A stretch of DNA of 64,000 nucleotides from Gonocerus acuteangulatus (taxonomy: Eukaryota > Arthropoda > Insecta > Hemiptera > Coreidae), in the NCBI GenBank assembly GCA_946811695.1, contig OX328130.1, positions 73,054,853-73,118,852 of the forward strand, in the 5' to 3' direction. Both the position numbers and the translations under genes were made by a program. Every line of letters begins with the position of its first letter. Position 1 is the stretch's first letter. This document shows, piece after piece, positions 11,411 to 20,689 of this stretch. The notes under the pieces were generated by a model, which saw only the letters and a list, made by a program, of their open reading frames with translations, did no database searches and had not been told where the DNA came from.

Positions 11411-12180
11411 TTATTTATTTATTTATTTATTTATGAGCGACCGTAACTAAGGCGACTCGCTCAGAACAAAAATTACATATATAATATACATACGAAAATT
11501 ACATCTAATTAAATACAACTAATTAAATACATCTAATTAAATACAATCTTATTTTACACATTTTTGGCCAAATATACAGATTGAAATTTATATACACATC
11601 TATTTATAAGAGAATACAATATTACAATATACTTGAATATATGAAAAATCAATATTATAATAATGCATGAAGTTTATACACATAATCAATTAAGTTGGTT
11701 GAAGGAGGTTTCACACTCCTGTTAGTTTTATATTGTCAAATGTAAGATTTTAGTATAGTACGGCTGTATAGTTTTAACATTTTAAGACAAATAAAATACA
11801 TACACATATATGTGTGTATGTCCTGTTATAATTTGTTCATGTTTAATTATAATTATAATTTGTTTAGGAGGTTGGTCTTGTTGAGGTAGTTCAGTATGTT
11901 ATCTATATATTTGCTTCCATCGCCGAGTAATTCAGTCATATTGTAAGGTAAGTCATAGTCGCTGTAAACATTCAGTAAGTATGTGCTTTATAGTCAGCGG
12001 TGTGTTACACTGTGTACATGTCGGTCTGTCCTGTCTTGTCATGAGATAAGAGTGTGTCAGTCGGGAATGGCCAATTCTTAAGCGGCATAATATCACTTCG
12101 TCTCTTCTATTATCCCTTTTGCTTGAAATCTCTTTAAATTGACATGGATTACGTTTACTAGGTATTAAACTCTCTGGAAC
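11411..12180 (-). mobile_element. 3' end of jockey-like LINE with (AAAT)n tail
   Basis: On the minus strand, ORF2 C-terminal sequence (11953-12180) is followed by AT-rich 3' UTR, then a gagcgagtcgcc block, and it ends in about six AAAT-type repeats at 11411-11434. The gagcgagtcgc block recurs downstream of the related LINE end at 53260. The upstream side runs into the palindrome at 12125-12661. Confidence 0.65.
11953..12180 (-). pseudogene. Jockey-like ORF2 C-terminal zinc-knuckle fragment
   Basis: Reading the minus strand from about 12180 gives an uninterrupted stretch containing RLRIGHSRLTHSYLMTRQ, then C-x2-C (TCTQC) and later H-x4-C (KHILTEC). These are the hallmarks of the region after the RNase H domain in jockey-clade ORF2 proteins. 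It ends at a stop at 11953-11955, earlier than in the related copy at 53480, which continues past the final cysteine. The RT and endonuclease domains are absent, so this is a dead 5'-truncated insertion. Its upstream part overlaps the left arm of the palindrome. Closest relatives in this window are 29777-29995, 53480-54000 and 54985-55175, all on the same strand. Identification rests on motif recognition. Confidence 0.7.
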
Positions 12181-12661
12181 TGTTTAATTTTACTGCATTC
12201 CTTATACTTCGCATCTATTTTCCAGGAACCTTATATTGAAGTTCGATATCTTTGTAGTCGAGAGTGACTTAAGAGTTCATTTCTTTCTCTTAAATCCTTT
12301 ACAGTCGGAGAGCTGGTAAAGCACTTTTCATGAAGTGTTTTATGCGCCTTGAAATTTTTCTATAATGTACCTCTTGGGTACCCAACACATATATACCTCC
12401 TTATCTACCCAAGAGGTACATTATAGAAAAATTTCAAGGCGCATAAAACACTTCATGAAAAGTGCTTTACCAGCTCTCCGACTGTAAAGGATTTAAGAGA
12501 AAGAAATGAACTCTTAAGTCACTCTCGACTACAAAGATATCGAACTTCAATATAAGGTTCCTGGAAAATAGATGCGAAGTATAAGGAATGCAGTAAAATT
12601 AAACAGTTCCAGAGAGTTTAATACCTAGTAAACGTAATCCATGTCAATTTAAAGAGATTTC
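12125..12661. repeat. 256-bp essentially perfect palindrome with 25-bp spacer
   Basis: Left arm 12125-12380 and right arm 12406-12661 are reverse complements over their full equal length. I found no mismatch in the blocks compared. The centre reads cttgggta (spacer) tacccaag. The left arm begins inside the LINE fragment, and the inner part (a cttcatgaaaagtgc block) also occurs once at 39515-39600 next to a family A element. Confidence 0.95.
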
Positions 12662-13205
12662 GCAGCAAATTATTCATGGAATTAACCGCCGTAGTGTACA
12701 AAAATATAGAAAAATACACATTTTTATCAGTAAAAGAGTTCCTCCATTGTTTTCCTTAAAAATTAAATTCTGTGAATGAAAATGAGAATATTCAAAATAA
12801 AATTATAACCAAAAAAAAAAATGTAGAATGAACACTAGGAAGACACGAAATGGCTAAATAAAATAAATTATCAGAAAAAAATATCTTCATACGTGACTTT
12901 GTAAAAGGGAGCTGGAAAAAGAATTCTCCCTCCCTTTATTAATATTTTTGCCTCGGATAATCCCGGCCATTAGGGCTGGCTTTTTCTTCTTTTTCTAATA
13001 AACCCGACCTACACGGAGCTTATAAAAATATGATTTAGATGTTGGATTAGGAGATAATCTAATAAAATTAGAATGAATGTATTCGTGTTTTAGATATTCT
13101 CGTCGGAAGTCTGTATTTTACTGATAAGAGGTTTGAAATGGTGATCATGTGTATTTGGCCTTTTTTAGGAGCTAAAGTATTGTCCAAAATATTTATGACC
13201 ACCAT
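12662..13205. other. Unassigned AT-rich spacer
   Basis: No gene or repeat boundary recognised. Contains a short pyrimidine/purine-biased patch near 12950-13010. Confidence 0.3.
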
Positions 13206-13464
13206 AATTGAAGGTGCAGGGCAAAATAGTACCAAGCAACATTTTTAACAATGCTCAACTGTAGATGCCTAATGTTTAATATTATGTGGGACTATCAGTT
13301 GAAATGGTTAGGAGCAACAAGATTAAGTAGCATACAGAGCTTGTAGTCATATTTAGTAGCATTTCCATCATAGACTGATAGTCAAACATATTATCCAACA
13401 TATAGCAGCTAAAATTTTTGTTAAAAATGTTGCTTGGCACTATTTTGCCCCGACCCCTTCAATT
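13206..13464. mobile_element. MITE with about 45-bp terminal inverted repeats
   Basis: The left end aattgaagg...gcaaaatagt and right end actattttgcc...ccttcaatt are inverted copies, and the match continues through ccaagcaacatttttaacaa. A second inner pair (gggactatcagttg / gactgatagtc) lies inside. Target duplication is unclear. No ORF. Confidence 0.8.
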
Positions 13465-13686
13465 GTCTCATTTATTTAAATTTAATTATTAAATGCTATC
13501 TTATTTTTCCTATTGGTTGTTCCTCGTGCACAGAAAAATTATACCGTGCACGCGTCTAATAGACGCATGTTACTTATAACATTCAAAATTTTTATGTTAC
13601 CAGTTAAGGGTTAAACCAGAAATTATCCCCCATTCCTGCTAGAGCACTCTGTACGCGCTCAAGGCTCAGGAAGGCTCGCAATCCCG

Positions 13687-14254
13687 CACAGTGGGACCAA
13701 ACGACATTTCGAGTTTCAAAAAAGGCTACATCCTCGAAATCTTGACCAATTTCAATGTTTTTTTTTTTAATTTAGAAGAACTTTATCTATCCAGTTTTTT
13801 ACGTCTAAATAAGTCACGAACCTTTACAATTCAACATAAAATAATATTTTATTTTTCATCTAACGTAATATCAGTACTGATATCGTTGAAATTACACAAT
13901 AAAATTCTGATTAGACTTGGAAAATATCAGACTGACATCTTCAAAACGTAAATTTATCTTAATTCAACAAAGAGAATTAAAATAATATGATTTTTAAATG
14001 ATTTGAAAATATATATTAATTAATATGAAGTTAGATGAAAAATTAAATATTATTTTATGTTCAATTGTAAAAGTTCTTGAATTATTTACACTTAATTTAA
14101 TAAACAGAGGATAAAAAACAAAACAAAAATCCGGCCAGACAAAATTGTTCAAAATTTCATTAGCTTTCATTTAAAAAAAAGTGCATTGAAATCGGTTAAG
14201 ATTTAGTGGCTTCAGCCTTTTTTGAAACACGAAATGTCACTTGGTCCCACTGTG
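13687..14254. mobile_element. Foldback element, family E (CACAGTGGGACCAA ends)
   Basis: Both ends read cacagtgggaccaa inward, followed by inverted gacatttcg, tttcaaaaaaggct and gatttcaatg blocks. Further inside, a pair of ataaaataatattttattttt-like blocks is also inverted. Partial copies lie at 22135-22534 and 38330-38545. The 86-residue ORF inside is not conserved. A CAGTGG start is compatible with hAT-type MITEs, but no clean 8-bp duplication is visible. Confidence 0.8.
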
Positions 14255-14309
14255 CGTCGCCTCTCGTATGAAAATACTCGGGAGTCGCACCGAAAGTGTT
14301 AAGCCTATG

Positions 14310-14311
<2 letters not shown>

Positions 14312-14387
<76 letters not shown>
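14312..14387. repeat. (TA)n microsatellite
   Basis: About 38 TA units. The minus-strand ORF across it is a microsatellite translation. Confidence 0.95.
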
Positions 14388-14398
<11 letters not shown>

Positions 14399-15319
14399 CA
14401 GACTTGTTATTCTCCCATATGTTTTTCACTTATATTTATTTATTTTTTGGTACATAGTAATAAATTTGTTATTTCGATTATTTCACTTTTTAAATCGTCT
14501 TATAATTATGCAATCTTCAAAGGAAACCTTAAAATATCCAAGTCGTTAAGAGAAAGTAAGAAAACCCGTGGAAAGGATGTCTAGAGGTGTAGAAGCCGTA
14601 ATTAAATGTAATAAAGGGATTTTTAATAAAAACTCTGTTTAAATAAAATTAAAAAAAGAAAAACAAAAGGCAAATTATAAGAACACAAAGGAAGAAAAAA
14701 ATCGTGGTAAATTCTTCCTGAAGATGGTTCTATGAGACGGATCACGTGTGTGACAGAGATAGAAATAAATATATAGAGAGCGAGAGAGAGAATGGAGAGA
14801 GAGATAGAGGGAGAGGGAGAGGGAGAAAGAGTAATTGCTGAAAGGATAAATGAACTTTTTTATATTCTTTAAGAGCGGTAGGATTTTATGGCCAATCCTT
14901 CAAACATGAGGTTTAATAAAGGAAAAACTTAGCTCATTAAGACTATGATAATGGCGAGTGGTAATTAGAAAACTTTGCTTTGTCGGTTCTTCTCGATTCC
15001 GCGGCTTAATTCTGTCGACCTGGATCGGTTTTTCATTTTAACAGATCTCTTCCAGCAGTTAAAATTAATTTTATTCGATTAAATAATGTCAAATTAACTG
15101 ACCTGTCATTTAATTTATGACTTTATATTTTAAGGAAAACTATCAATATATGAGGACAAATCTCGCTTTTATAAAAAGCTAAAAACGCTTGTCCTAAACT
15201 TCAATTTTGTGTAATAATACATTGAAACTTGCCTGTTCATGATTATTTGGCCTCTGTTTATTTGTGTTATTATTATTTTACTTTTATCCTAGTAGCACTG
15301 GACTAATTTTGTAGTTTTT
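14388..15319. other. Unassigned stretch with GA-rich patch
   Basis: Purine-rich (GA)n-like sequence at about 14775-14832. The rest is AT-rich with no gene seen. Confidence 0.35.
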
Positions 15320-15884
15320 CCAGGAGATTAATCGTCCAAGTAATGACCATGTTGGACGTTGCTTAATTGATCTGACAGTATGACAACAACGTTTGGTGTC
15401 CAACCACCAATCCAATCAGGATCTCACTCCCGACCTCAGTAGACTTCCGCGTTCACGATACGGAGCCCTAATTTACGGGGTAGCTGAAAACTAGTCAGTC
15501 TCGGCCTGACCTCCAAAGCCTGCACACATTCTGGGAACTCCCAGACACCATCCTGAATCCACTGCAGCTATTGGCCATCGTACGGTGCATTTTGGCGCCC
15601 CACGTTGTGCTAAAGAAGCTACGTGTTCGTGGCGGGAACTTGAGTGGGCGAAAAGGCTAAGTTAAAATAAATAGGAGGTCCAAAAAGTCGTCTTTCATTG
15701 AAGGGAGGCTGTGTCTGACTCATTTTCCAGAATCTGGTTCTAATGTCGCCCCCGTGCCGTGGAGTAGGAAGTTAGTCGTGGTGGGAGCTGACTGCCGTAG
15801 TGGGGAATCGCCGAGTATGACAACAAACGTATGTGTCAGGTAACGTGAGTATGAAACGATTTTAGATCGTTGTTAATATTTAGT
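15320..15884 (+). other. GC-richer block, possible LTR-retrotransposon fragment
   Basis: Composition is clearly less AT-rich than its surroundings. The string ttttggcgccccacgttgtg at 15591-15610 resembles the tRNA-Lys-type primer-binding site found after some Ty3/gypsy LTRs, and a weaker tttggtgtccaacc lies at 15390. No gag or pol reading frame or second LTR is visible, so the assignment is tentative. Confidence 0.2.
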
Positions 15885-15932
15885 GGGGGCGAGGTTAGCT
15901 CAGTGGTAGAGCACTGAGCATATTAACAGGAA
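15885..15932 (+). repeat. SINE-T tRNA-like head fragment
   Basis: The block gggggcgaggttagctcagt followed by ggtagagcact matches the head of the full SINE-T at 31995 and contains the pol III A-box. The body and tail are absent; the sequence switches to reversed family D. Confidence 0.65.
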
Positions 15933-15935
15933 AAA

Positions 15936-16180
15936 GTAGACGCTACGTTTTTTTGCGCGAATTATACCCCAAACCGCCATGTTTCGGTGGACGCATTCTG
16001 CTAGTTAACGCACTTGACCTTCGAAATTAGACGAAATAATTTTGTACCAAATCGCATTAAAATCGGGTCAATTTTCAGACGGTGAAAGAGCGAACACACA
16101 AATGTGTATGTCTATATATATATATAGTTCTAGTAGGCACTTCCGGATTGCGTCATGAGGCTACTAAAAAACGTTTTTAC
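15936..16180 (-). mobile_element. Reversed family D fragment
   Basis: In reverse it gives the same order as 7190-7500: aagtgcc, a short TA tract (16116-16126), a tcaaaa..gacccgatttt block, and a cgcgcaaaaaaacg block. The much shorter TA tract shows that tract length varies between copies. Confidence 0.65.
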
Positions 16181-16244
16181 AATTTTGCTCCGTGTCGACA
16201 TCTTGGCCATTAGCGCCGGTCTATCTATAGGTTGCCACCCTTCT
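16181..16244 (-). mobile_element. SINE shared-tail fragment
   Basis: The minus strand carries gggtggcaacctatagatag and cggcgctaatggccaagatg, the core and tail shared with the 5S-derived SINEs at 17104-17170 and 31245-31310. No 5S head is present. Confidence 0.7.
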
Positions 16245-16256
16245 TAAACGGTCATG

Positions 16257-16338
16257 GTTAAAAAAATCAGTACCGTAACAGGCCACAGCTTCACAGGTCA
16301 TCCAGCTTATTAGTCACCACTGAGCAAACCTCGCCCCC
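16257..16338 (-). mobile_element. 82-bp internally deleted SINE-T with 12-bp TSD
   Basis: The sense (minus) strand begins gggggcgaggtttgctcagt, the tRNA-like head, and ends ctgttacggtactgat plus T-run, the SINE-T tail. The roughly 200-bp body of the full copy at 31995 is missing. Flanking direct repeats taaacggtcatg lie at 16245-16256 and 16339-16350, so this short form was itself inserted. Confidence 0.8.
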
Positions 16339-16350
16339 TAAACGGTCATG

Positions 16351-16978
16351 ATGGAGCAGGAAATTCCATCAACTGGCTTTTAAATGAAAAAAACATCTAC
16401 CTGCTGCAGGTTCAACTCGAACTTAAATTTGATGTCTAGAAAATAAGCCCTAAAGAGAGAAGAAATGGTATGTCTATTTTGAAGCAGAGTCTTTTCTAGA
16501 CCTTGAAGACACATAATAAAGCGAAACGGTTTGAGAGGTACAATATAATAGAACAGGCCGTAAACCGATTTATAAATAAACAGCGATTGTAAAACATGCA
16601 TAGACGGTTAAGTGTCACCGTAAAAATGTAAATACAATCTGGCTTCGGTCCAAAAGTTTAGATAGACGGTGAGATTTCTAGGTGGGGAACCGAGATACCA
16701 GGAATAGACGCTGCCTCTAATCTAAGGGGTAAAACTTATTTTGATAGGGTTTTTATTAAACGATTCTTTGTAATGCTATGTCGTATAGTGTGTAGATTTG
16801 GTGGGAAGTCGCTAGCTATCCTTTAAAACAGGTGTATTTCCTGTTAAAACTTATGTAACGGCGAGAACGAGGAAACAAAACATCTGACATAACACTTTGG
16901 CCAAAATTATTTCTGAGTCAGGTCATATAATTTTTCAAGGACTGCATTAAGAGGAAAATAAGGATAGGAACTGGTAAC
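16351..16978. other. Unassigned stretch
   Basis: A minus-strand ORF at 16380-16601 has no recognisable domain. No other feature seen. Confidence 0.3.
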
Positions 16979-16991
16979 AATATGACTTTGA

Positions 16992-17193
16992 GCCAACGGC
17001 CATAGCCACGTTGAATACACCGGTTCCCGTAGATCACCGAAGTTAAGCAACGTCGGGCGTGGTCAGTACCTGAATGGGTGACCGACCACGTGCTGTTGGC
17101 ATTATAAAAGGGTGGCAACCTATAGATAGCCCGGCGTTAATGGCCAAGATGTAGATGCGCCGTAAAAAAAAATAAATAAATAAATAAAAAAAA
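16992..17193 (+). mobile_element. 5S rRNA-derived SINE with 13-bp TSD
   Basis: The head at 16992-17100 is recognisably 5S rRNA (gccaacggccatagccac, then accggttcccgtagatcacc, then gaatgggtgaccg). It lacks roughly ten bases of the helix IV/V region near the 3' end. It is followed by the gggtggcaacctatagatag core, a hairpin-forming tail (cggcgt...gatgcgccg) and an A-rich (AAAT)n tail. Target-site duplications aatatgactttga / aatatgactatga flank it at 16979-16991 and 17194-17206. The internal 5S promoter (boxes A and C regions) is largely retained. This is a retroposed SINE, not a functional 5S gene. Confidence 0.9.
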
Positions 17194-17294
17194 AATATGA
17201 CTATGAATAGGCTTCACGGCTTCGAGACATATCTCTTTGATTACAGAAGGTCATATACCTCATTCTCACATGTATTAACAAAAAGCACATTTTA

Positions 17295-17617
17295 TAAAAA
17301 AATAACAAAATAACAAAATAAAATAAAAATATAATAAAATGAAAGAAGAAAAATAAAAATAACTAATTTCTGTATATATTCTATACCATGAAATCAGAAG
17401 CATTGATTACATGTAGATTTAAATAATATGCCGGTACGGACCAAGCTCATATCACCATAATTATTATTATAGCAGTATCTATGTAAAACAATTATATTAG
17501 CCATATCAGTTTCAGAACGAATATAAAAATCTTTTGAATATTATATAAAATTACAATTTAAGAGCATTCCCGACAATATATGTAGTGCAATTCACTCCTG
17601 TAATATCCTTAAAGTAG
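17295..17617 (+). repeat. Dispersed repeat, copy 1 (second at 41905)
   Basis: About 320 bp aligning in order with 41905-42236, with scattered substitutions. Shared blocks include ggaccaagctcatatcacca, tatcagtttcagaacgaata and gtagtgcaattcactcctgt. Both copies begin in an A/T-rich simple tract. No ORF; class unknown. Confidence 0.8.
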
Positions 17618-17851
17618 TAGAAAAGAAATTGTATTTGTGAATGTTTCACATTACATAGTGGAGGTTATCATGTTTTAATACAAAAAATTATCATGTCTTT
17701 GTATAAATACAAAAAAATGAAAAATATATATAACCTTAACATAAATAAAAGTATCAAAAAGTAATTATCAGTTAATAATAAATAACTCTTCTTCTAATCT
17801 AAAACTTCAAAGACTTTTAAACTACATTTTTATAATTATTATTATAAAAAG

Positions 17852-18234
17852 AGATGATACAAGAAAGAAATGTCCAAGTTCATTACTTGGAAGACCTCAT
17901 AGTTACTTACTAAGAACAGTAAAGACACTTCAACTGACCTTTAAAAACAACAATAAAAATACTTATATCCAGTTACTAAAATATCACTTTCCTCAACCAG
18001 GTATATTCTTAAACTTGGCAATGTTTTATTTGTGCCAAAATTATCTTTAGAAAGAAAACTAAACATTGCCAAGTTTGAGAATATACCTGTTTGAGGAAAG
18101 AGATATTTTAGTAACTGGATATAAGTATTTGTATTGTTTTTTTAAAGGTCAGTTGAAGTGTCTTTACTGTTCTTAGTAAGTAACTATGAGGTCTTACAAG
18201 TAATGAACTTTGCTTTTACTTTCTTGTATCATCT
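17852..18234. repeat. 175-bp inverted repeat with about 34-bp loop
   Basis: Arms 17852-18026 and 18061-18234. Outer ends are agatgatacaagaaag and its complement, inner ends aaacttggcaatgttt and its complement. Arms differ at several positions and small indels, so this is an older foldback than the one at 12125. Confidence 0.85.
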
Positions 18235-18561
18235 ATTGTATTGGCAAATATTTTTGGTTGAAAATATGGTGCACTTAATACACTAACTCATGCTACTTTT
18301 TTGGAGTGTAGGATGGTAAGGCTTTTTTGGGGCGTTTTAGGAGGGGATATTTTTGGGAAAGGGAGTGTTTCTTTGTGGGGGGAGGAACTTGGCCTCTATT
18401 TCACATTTATGTTTTTTTGGGGATCTCATTACTTTTTTCTAAGTATTAATTAAAATTTAGTTGCCGCATACCTACTCGATTTTGTACCTCCTATAAAACC
18501 AGGGTCTTTGGATTCTGCATAAAGTTCTCCTTACTGCTTGATATTTTATACCAATAAGTAG

Positions 18562-18861
18562 CATACCTATCAACATCTAATCTCTAGACTAGAAAAGTTA
18601 AAAGGTCTTCCAGATGACAGTACTCTAGAGGACAAATGGATTGCTCTCTTAACTAACCTATTACACTGTAAAACACAGGAACCTTATCCCGAGGATAAAG
18701 ATCACAATAGGGAAAGTGTAGAAGGCCTTCAAGAAAAAGATAAGAACAAAGACGATACATTTTGGGTTTGTGATCCTAAACTTCTTAAAACATCGAATAT
18801 AGGTTCTCCTTACCAAGAAGATTCATTTGATACCCCACATGATGGGTTTCAGAAGGAATGA
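18562..18861 (+). CDS. Orphan coding-like open frame, no start codon
   Basis: An open frame of 99 codons runs from just after a stop (18559-18561) to a stop at 18859-18861, without an ATG. Composition looks protein-like and charged (for example LPDDSTLEDKWIALLTNLLH, later DKNKDDTFWVCDP). A possible 3' splice site, ctaatctctag, ends at 18587, so it could be a terminal exon. The last 26 codons plus stop are repeated at 19408-19490 with the frame and stop kept. I do not recognise the protein. It could be a host exon captured or broken by repeats, or part of an unknown transposon. Confidence 0.35.
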   Translation, partial: HTYQHLISRLEKLKGLPDDSTLEDKWIALLTNLLHCKTQEPYPEDKDHNRESVEGLQEKDKNKDDTFWVCDPKLLKTSNIGSPYQEDSFDTPHDGFQKE

Positions 18862-18894
18862 TGGCTTTCCGATGGAACAAAACGTCATAGGCAA

Positions 18895-19386
18895 TATGAC
18901 ACTTCCGTATCAAGACATACCAGTGTGCCAAGTTTGGTCAAAATAGGCCAAACGGTGTGAATTTGTATATGGAACAAACATACATACAGACAGCTGAAAG
19001 ACCTTTTTTACCTAGCCTAGTGCATTCCCCGGACCAAGGCCTACCAGTGTGCCAAGTTTTGTCAAAATCGGTCAAATGGTGTAAATTTGTGTAAGGAACA
19101 AACATTCAGACAGACAACTGATAGACGATTTTGACCTAGCCTATGGCACTACCCGGATCAAGACCGACATGTGTGTCAAATTTTGTCAAAATCGGTCAAA
19201 CGGTGTGTATTTGTATAAGGAACAAACAGACAGACAGACAGCTGATAGACAATTTAATCTAGCCTATGATTCTCCCCGTATCGAGACCCATCTGTGTCCC
19301 AAGTTTGGTCAAAATCGGTCAAACGGTACGGATTTGTATAAGGAACAAACATACAGACACACAGCGGGTACAAGATTTTGACCGAG
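18895..19386 (-). repeat. About 123-bp minisatellite, four units, reversed
   Basis: Reverse orientation of the 124-bp unit at 1545-1920. The ttgtcaaaatcggtcaaa-type block recurs near 18935, 19060, 19182 and 19306. It is bracketed by the duplicated ORF tail (18781-18881 and 19408-19510). Confidence 0.85.
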
Positions 19387-19407
19387 CCTTTATGCGTCTA
19401 ATTGTTT

Positions 19408-19510
19408 CTTAAAACATCAAATATAGGTTCTTCGTACAGAGACGATTCATTTGATACCCCACATCATGGGTTTCGGACGGAATGACGGGTTTCCGAAGAA
19501 AGTACAAAAC
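19408..19510 (+). repeat. Duplicate of the 18781-18881 coding-like tail
   Basis: The block from cttaaaacatc through gatgggttt-like sequence and the same TGA repeats the end of the ORF at 18562-18861 with about a dozen substitutions. The translation keeps SNIGS and DSFDTPH. Confidence 0.75.
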
Positions 19511-19992
19511 CGGCACGCCCCCGCCCCGGAAGTGGAGTCAAACACAACTTTTCAGGATTTTTCGATTTTTTCCTTTAATAACACCTTAATATCTATCATC
19601 ATGTAAAATTTCAAGTCTCTAGCATTATGGAAAGTGCCTAATAATTTTGATCAGTCAGTGAGTGAGTGAGTCCTATAAATCCCGATTTTCGATATCTCAG
19701 AAACTATTCGATGTAGAATTATGAAAATTTGCAGTTTTACTCTCATTTAGTAGTATAATACCTGTGTAAAATTTCATAACTTTATCTTTACCTGGTTGAA
19801 AGTTATGAGAGGGTAAATATCGGCTCTAAGACCGCCTTTAATATACACACAGTATGCTTAGGCCGGAACTTGGCCTGGTGCACTACCGTGCACCTAGATA
19901 GAATTAAAGCTCTTTTATTGCTATTATTTAATCAGTAACTTGCGTATTGTGTTGTGAGAACGATCCACTGAGAAAAAAATAAAACTTAAATT
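19511..19992. other. Unassigned, possible mariner upstream region
   Basis: Non-coding. A 5' mariner terminal repeat would be expected within about 200 bp of 19993, but I could not identify one. Confidence 0.3.
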
Positions 19993-20320
19993 ATGACTTC
20001 AACGGAAATCCGTATTATTTTTCGTTATGAATTTAAGCTCGGTCATAACGCTGCTGAGGCGTGTATGAACATTAACACGGCGTTCAGGGAGGGAACGGTG
20101 AATGAACGAACTGTTTACCGGTGGTTTTCCAGGTTTCGAAGTGGAAATTTTGACCTTGACAACGAGGAGCGAGGAAGGCCAGAGACCAAGTTTGACAATG
20201 GCCACCTCAAGAAGCACTAGGGAATATGCCAACGAACTCGGAGTAGGGGCCACGACAGTTTCAAGACATTTGAAGGAAATCGGCAAGTCCAAAACTAACA
20301 TTTCACACGGTACAGCCTGA
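19993..20320 (+). pseudogene. Mariner-family transposase, N-terminal DNA-binding fragment
   Basis: The first frame (19993-20220) begins MTSTEIRIIFRYEFKLGHNA and continues with TVNERTVYRWFSRF and LDNEERGRPETK. This is the paired helix-turn-helix start of mariner transposases. After a frameshift near 20200 the next frame carries STREYANELGVGATTVSRHL and KEIGKSK, the second helix-turn-helix. The sequence then leaves homology near 20320. The catalytic DD(D) domain, normally about 200 residues further on, is missing, and no terminal repeat was found. Family membership is clear from the order of motifs; the subfamily is not determined. Non-functional. Confidence 0.85.
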
Positions 20321-20337
20321 TATAACAAAGAAAAGAA

Positions 20338-20490
20338 ATTTTGAAAAATTAAGGATTACCCAGTGGCCTGCAGTACCTCGAATATAGTAGAGAAAAGGAG
20401 AGCAGAGGTAGTCCTTGCTCGGCTCAGGATAGGCCCCACAAGATTGACTCATTCCTATCTGATGTCGGGGACTGAAGCACCATAGTGCCC
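20338..20490 (+). pseudogene. Jockey-like ORF2 fragment interrupted by a SINE
   Basis: The plus-strand frame reads KRRAEVVLARLRIG then TRLTHSYLMSGTEAP before a stop. This is the segment between RNase H and the terminal zinc knuckle of jockey-clade ORF2 proteins. It directly follows the mariner fragment and ends at the tRNA-SINE at 20499, so the C-terminal cysteines are lost or displaced. It differs in sequence from the minus-strand jockey fragments elsewhere, suggesting a separate LINE lineage. Confidence 0.65.
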
Positions 20491-20498
20491 AGCTCATG

Positions 20499-20678
20499 TT
20501 TTTGTTTTTTACGGTGCATCTACATCTAGGTCATTAGCGCCGACATCCAGGGTGCAGCGAGGAATTTTCTTAGCGAGCCCTGAGATGAGAAAACTCCTGC
20601 CGGAGGTGGGAATCGAACCCACCATCTCCCGCTTATGAATCCAAGGCGCTAGCCACTAGACCACGGGATACCCCCCCC
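20499..20678 (-). mobile_element. tRNA-derived SINE with shared tail
   Basis: The minus strand starts with a tRNA-like head (tcccgtggtctagtggctag, B-box gggttcgattccc, CAT in the anticodon-loop position). Next comes a body (aattcctcgctgcaccctgg), and it ends with the ggcgctaatg...gatgcaccgtaaaa tail shared with the 5S-derived SINEs. Possible target duplications cccagctcatg / cccagctcgtg flank it (20488-20498, 20679-20689). A full relative lies at 60358-60550. It is not a working tRNA gene. Confidence 0.85.
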
Positions 20679-20689
20679 CCCAGCTCGTG

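Noticed and set aside
16992..17100. 5S rRNA gene
   Set aside because: The 5S-like domain lacks part of its 3' helices, is fused to a SINE core and A-rich tail, and is flanked by TSDs.
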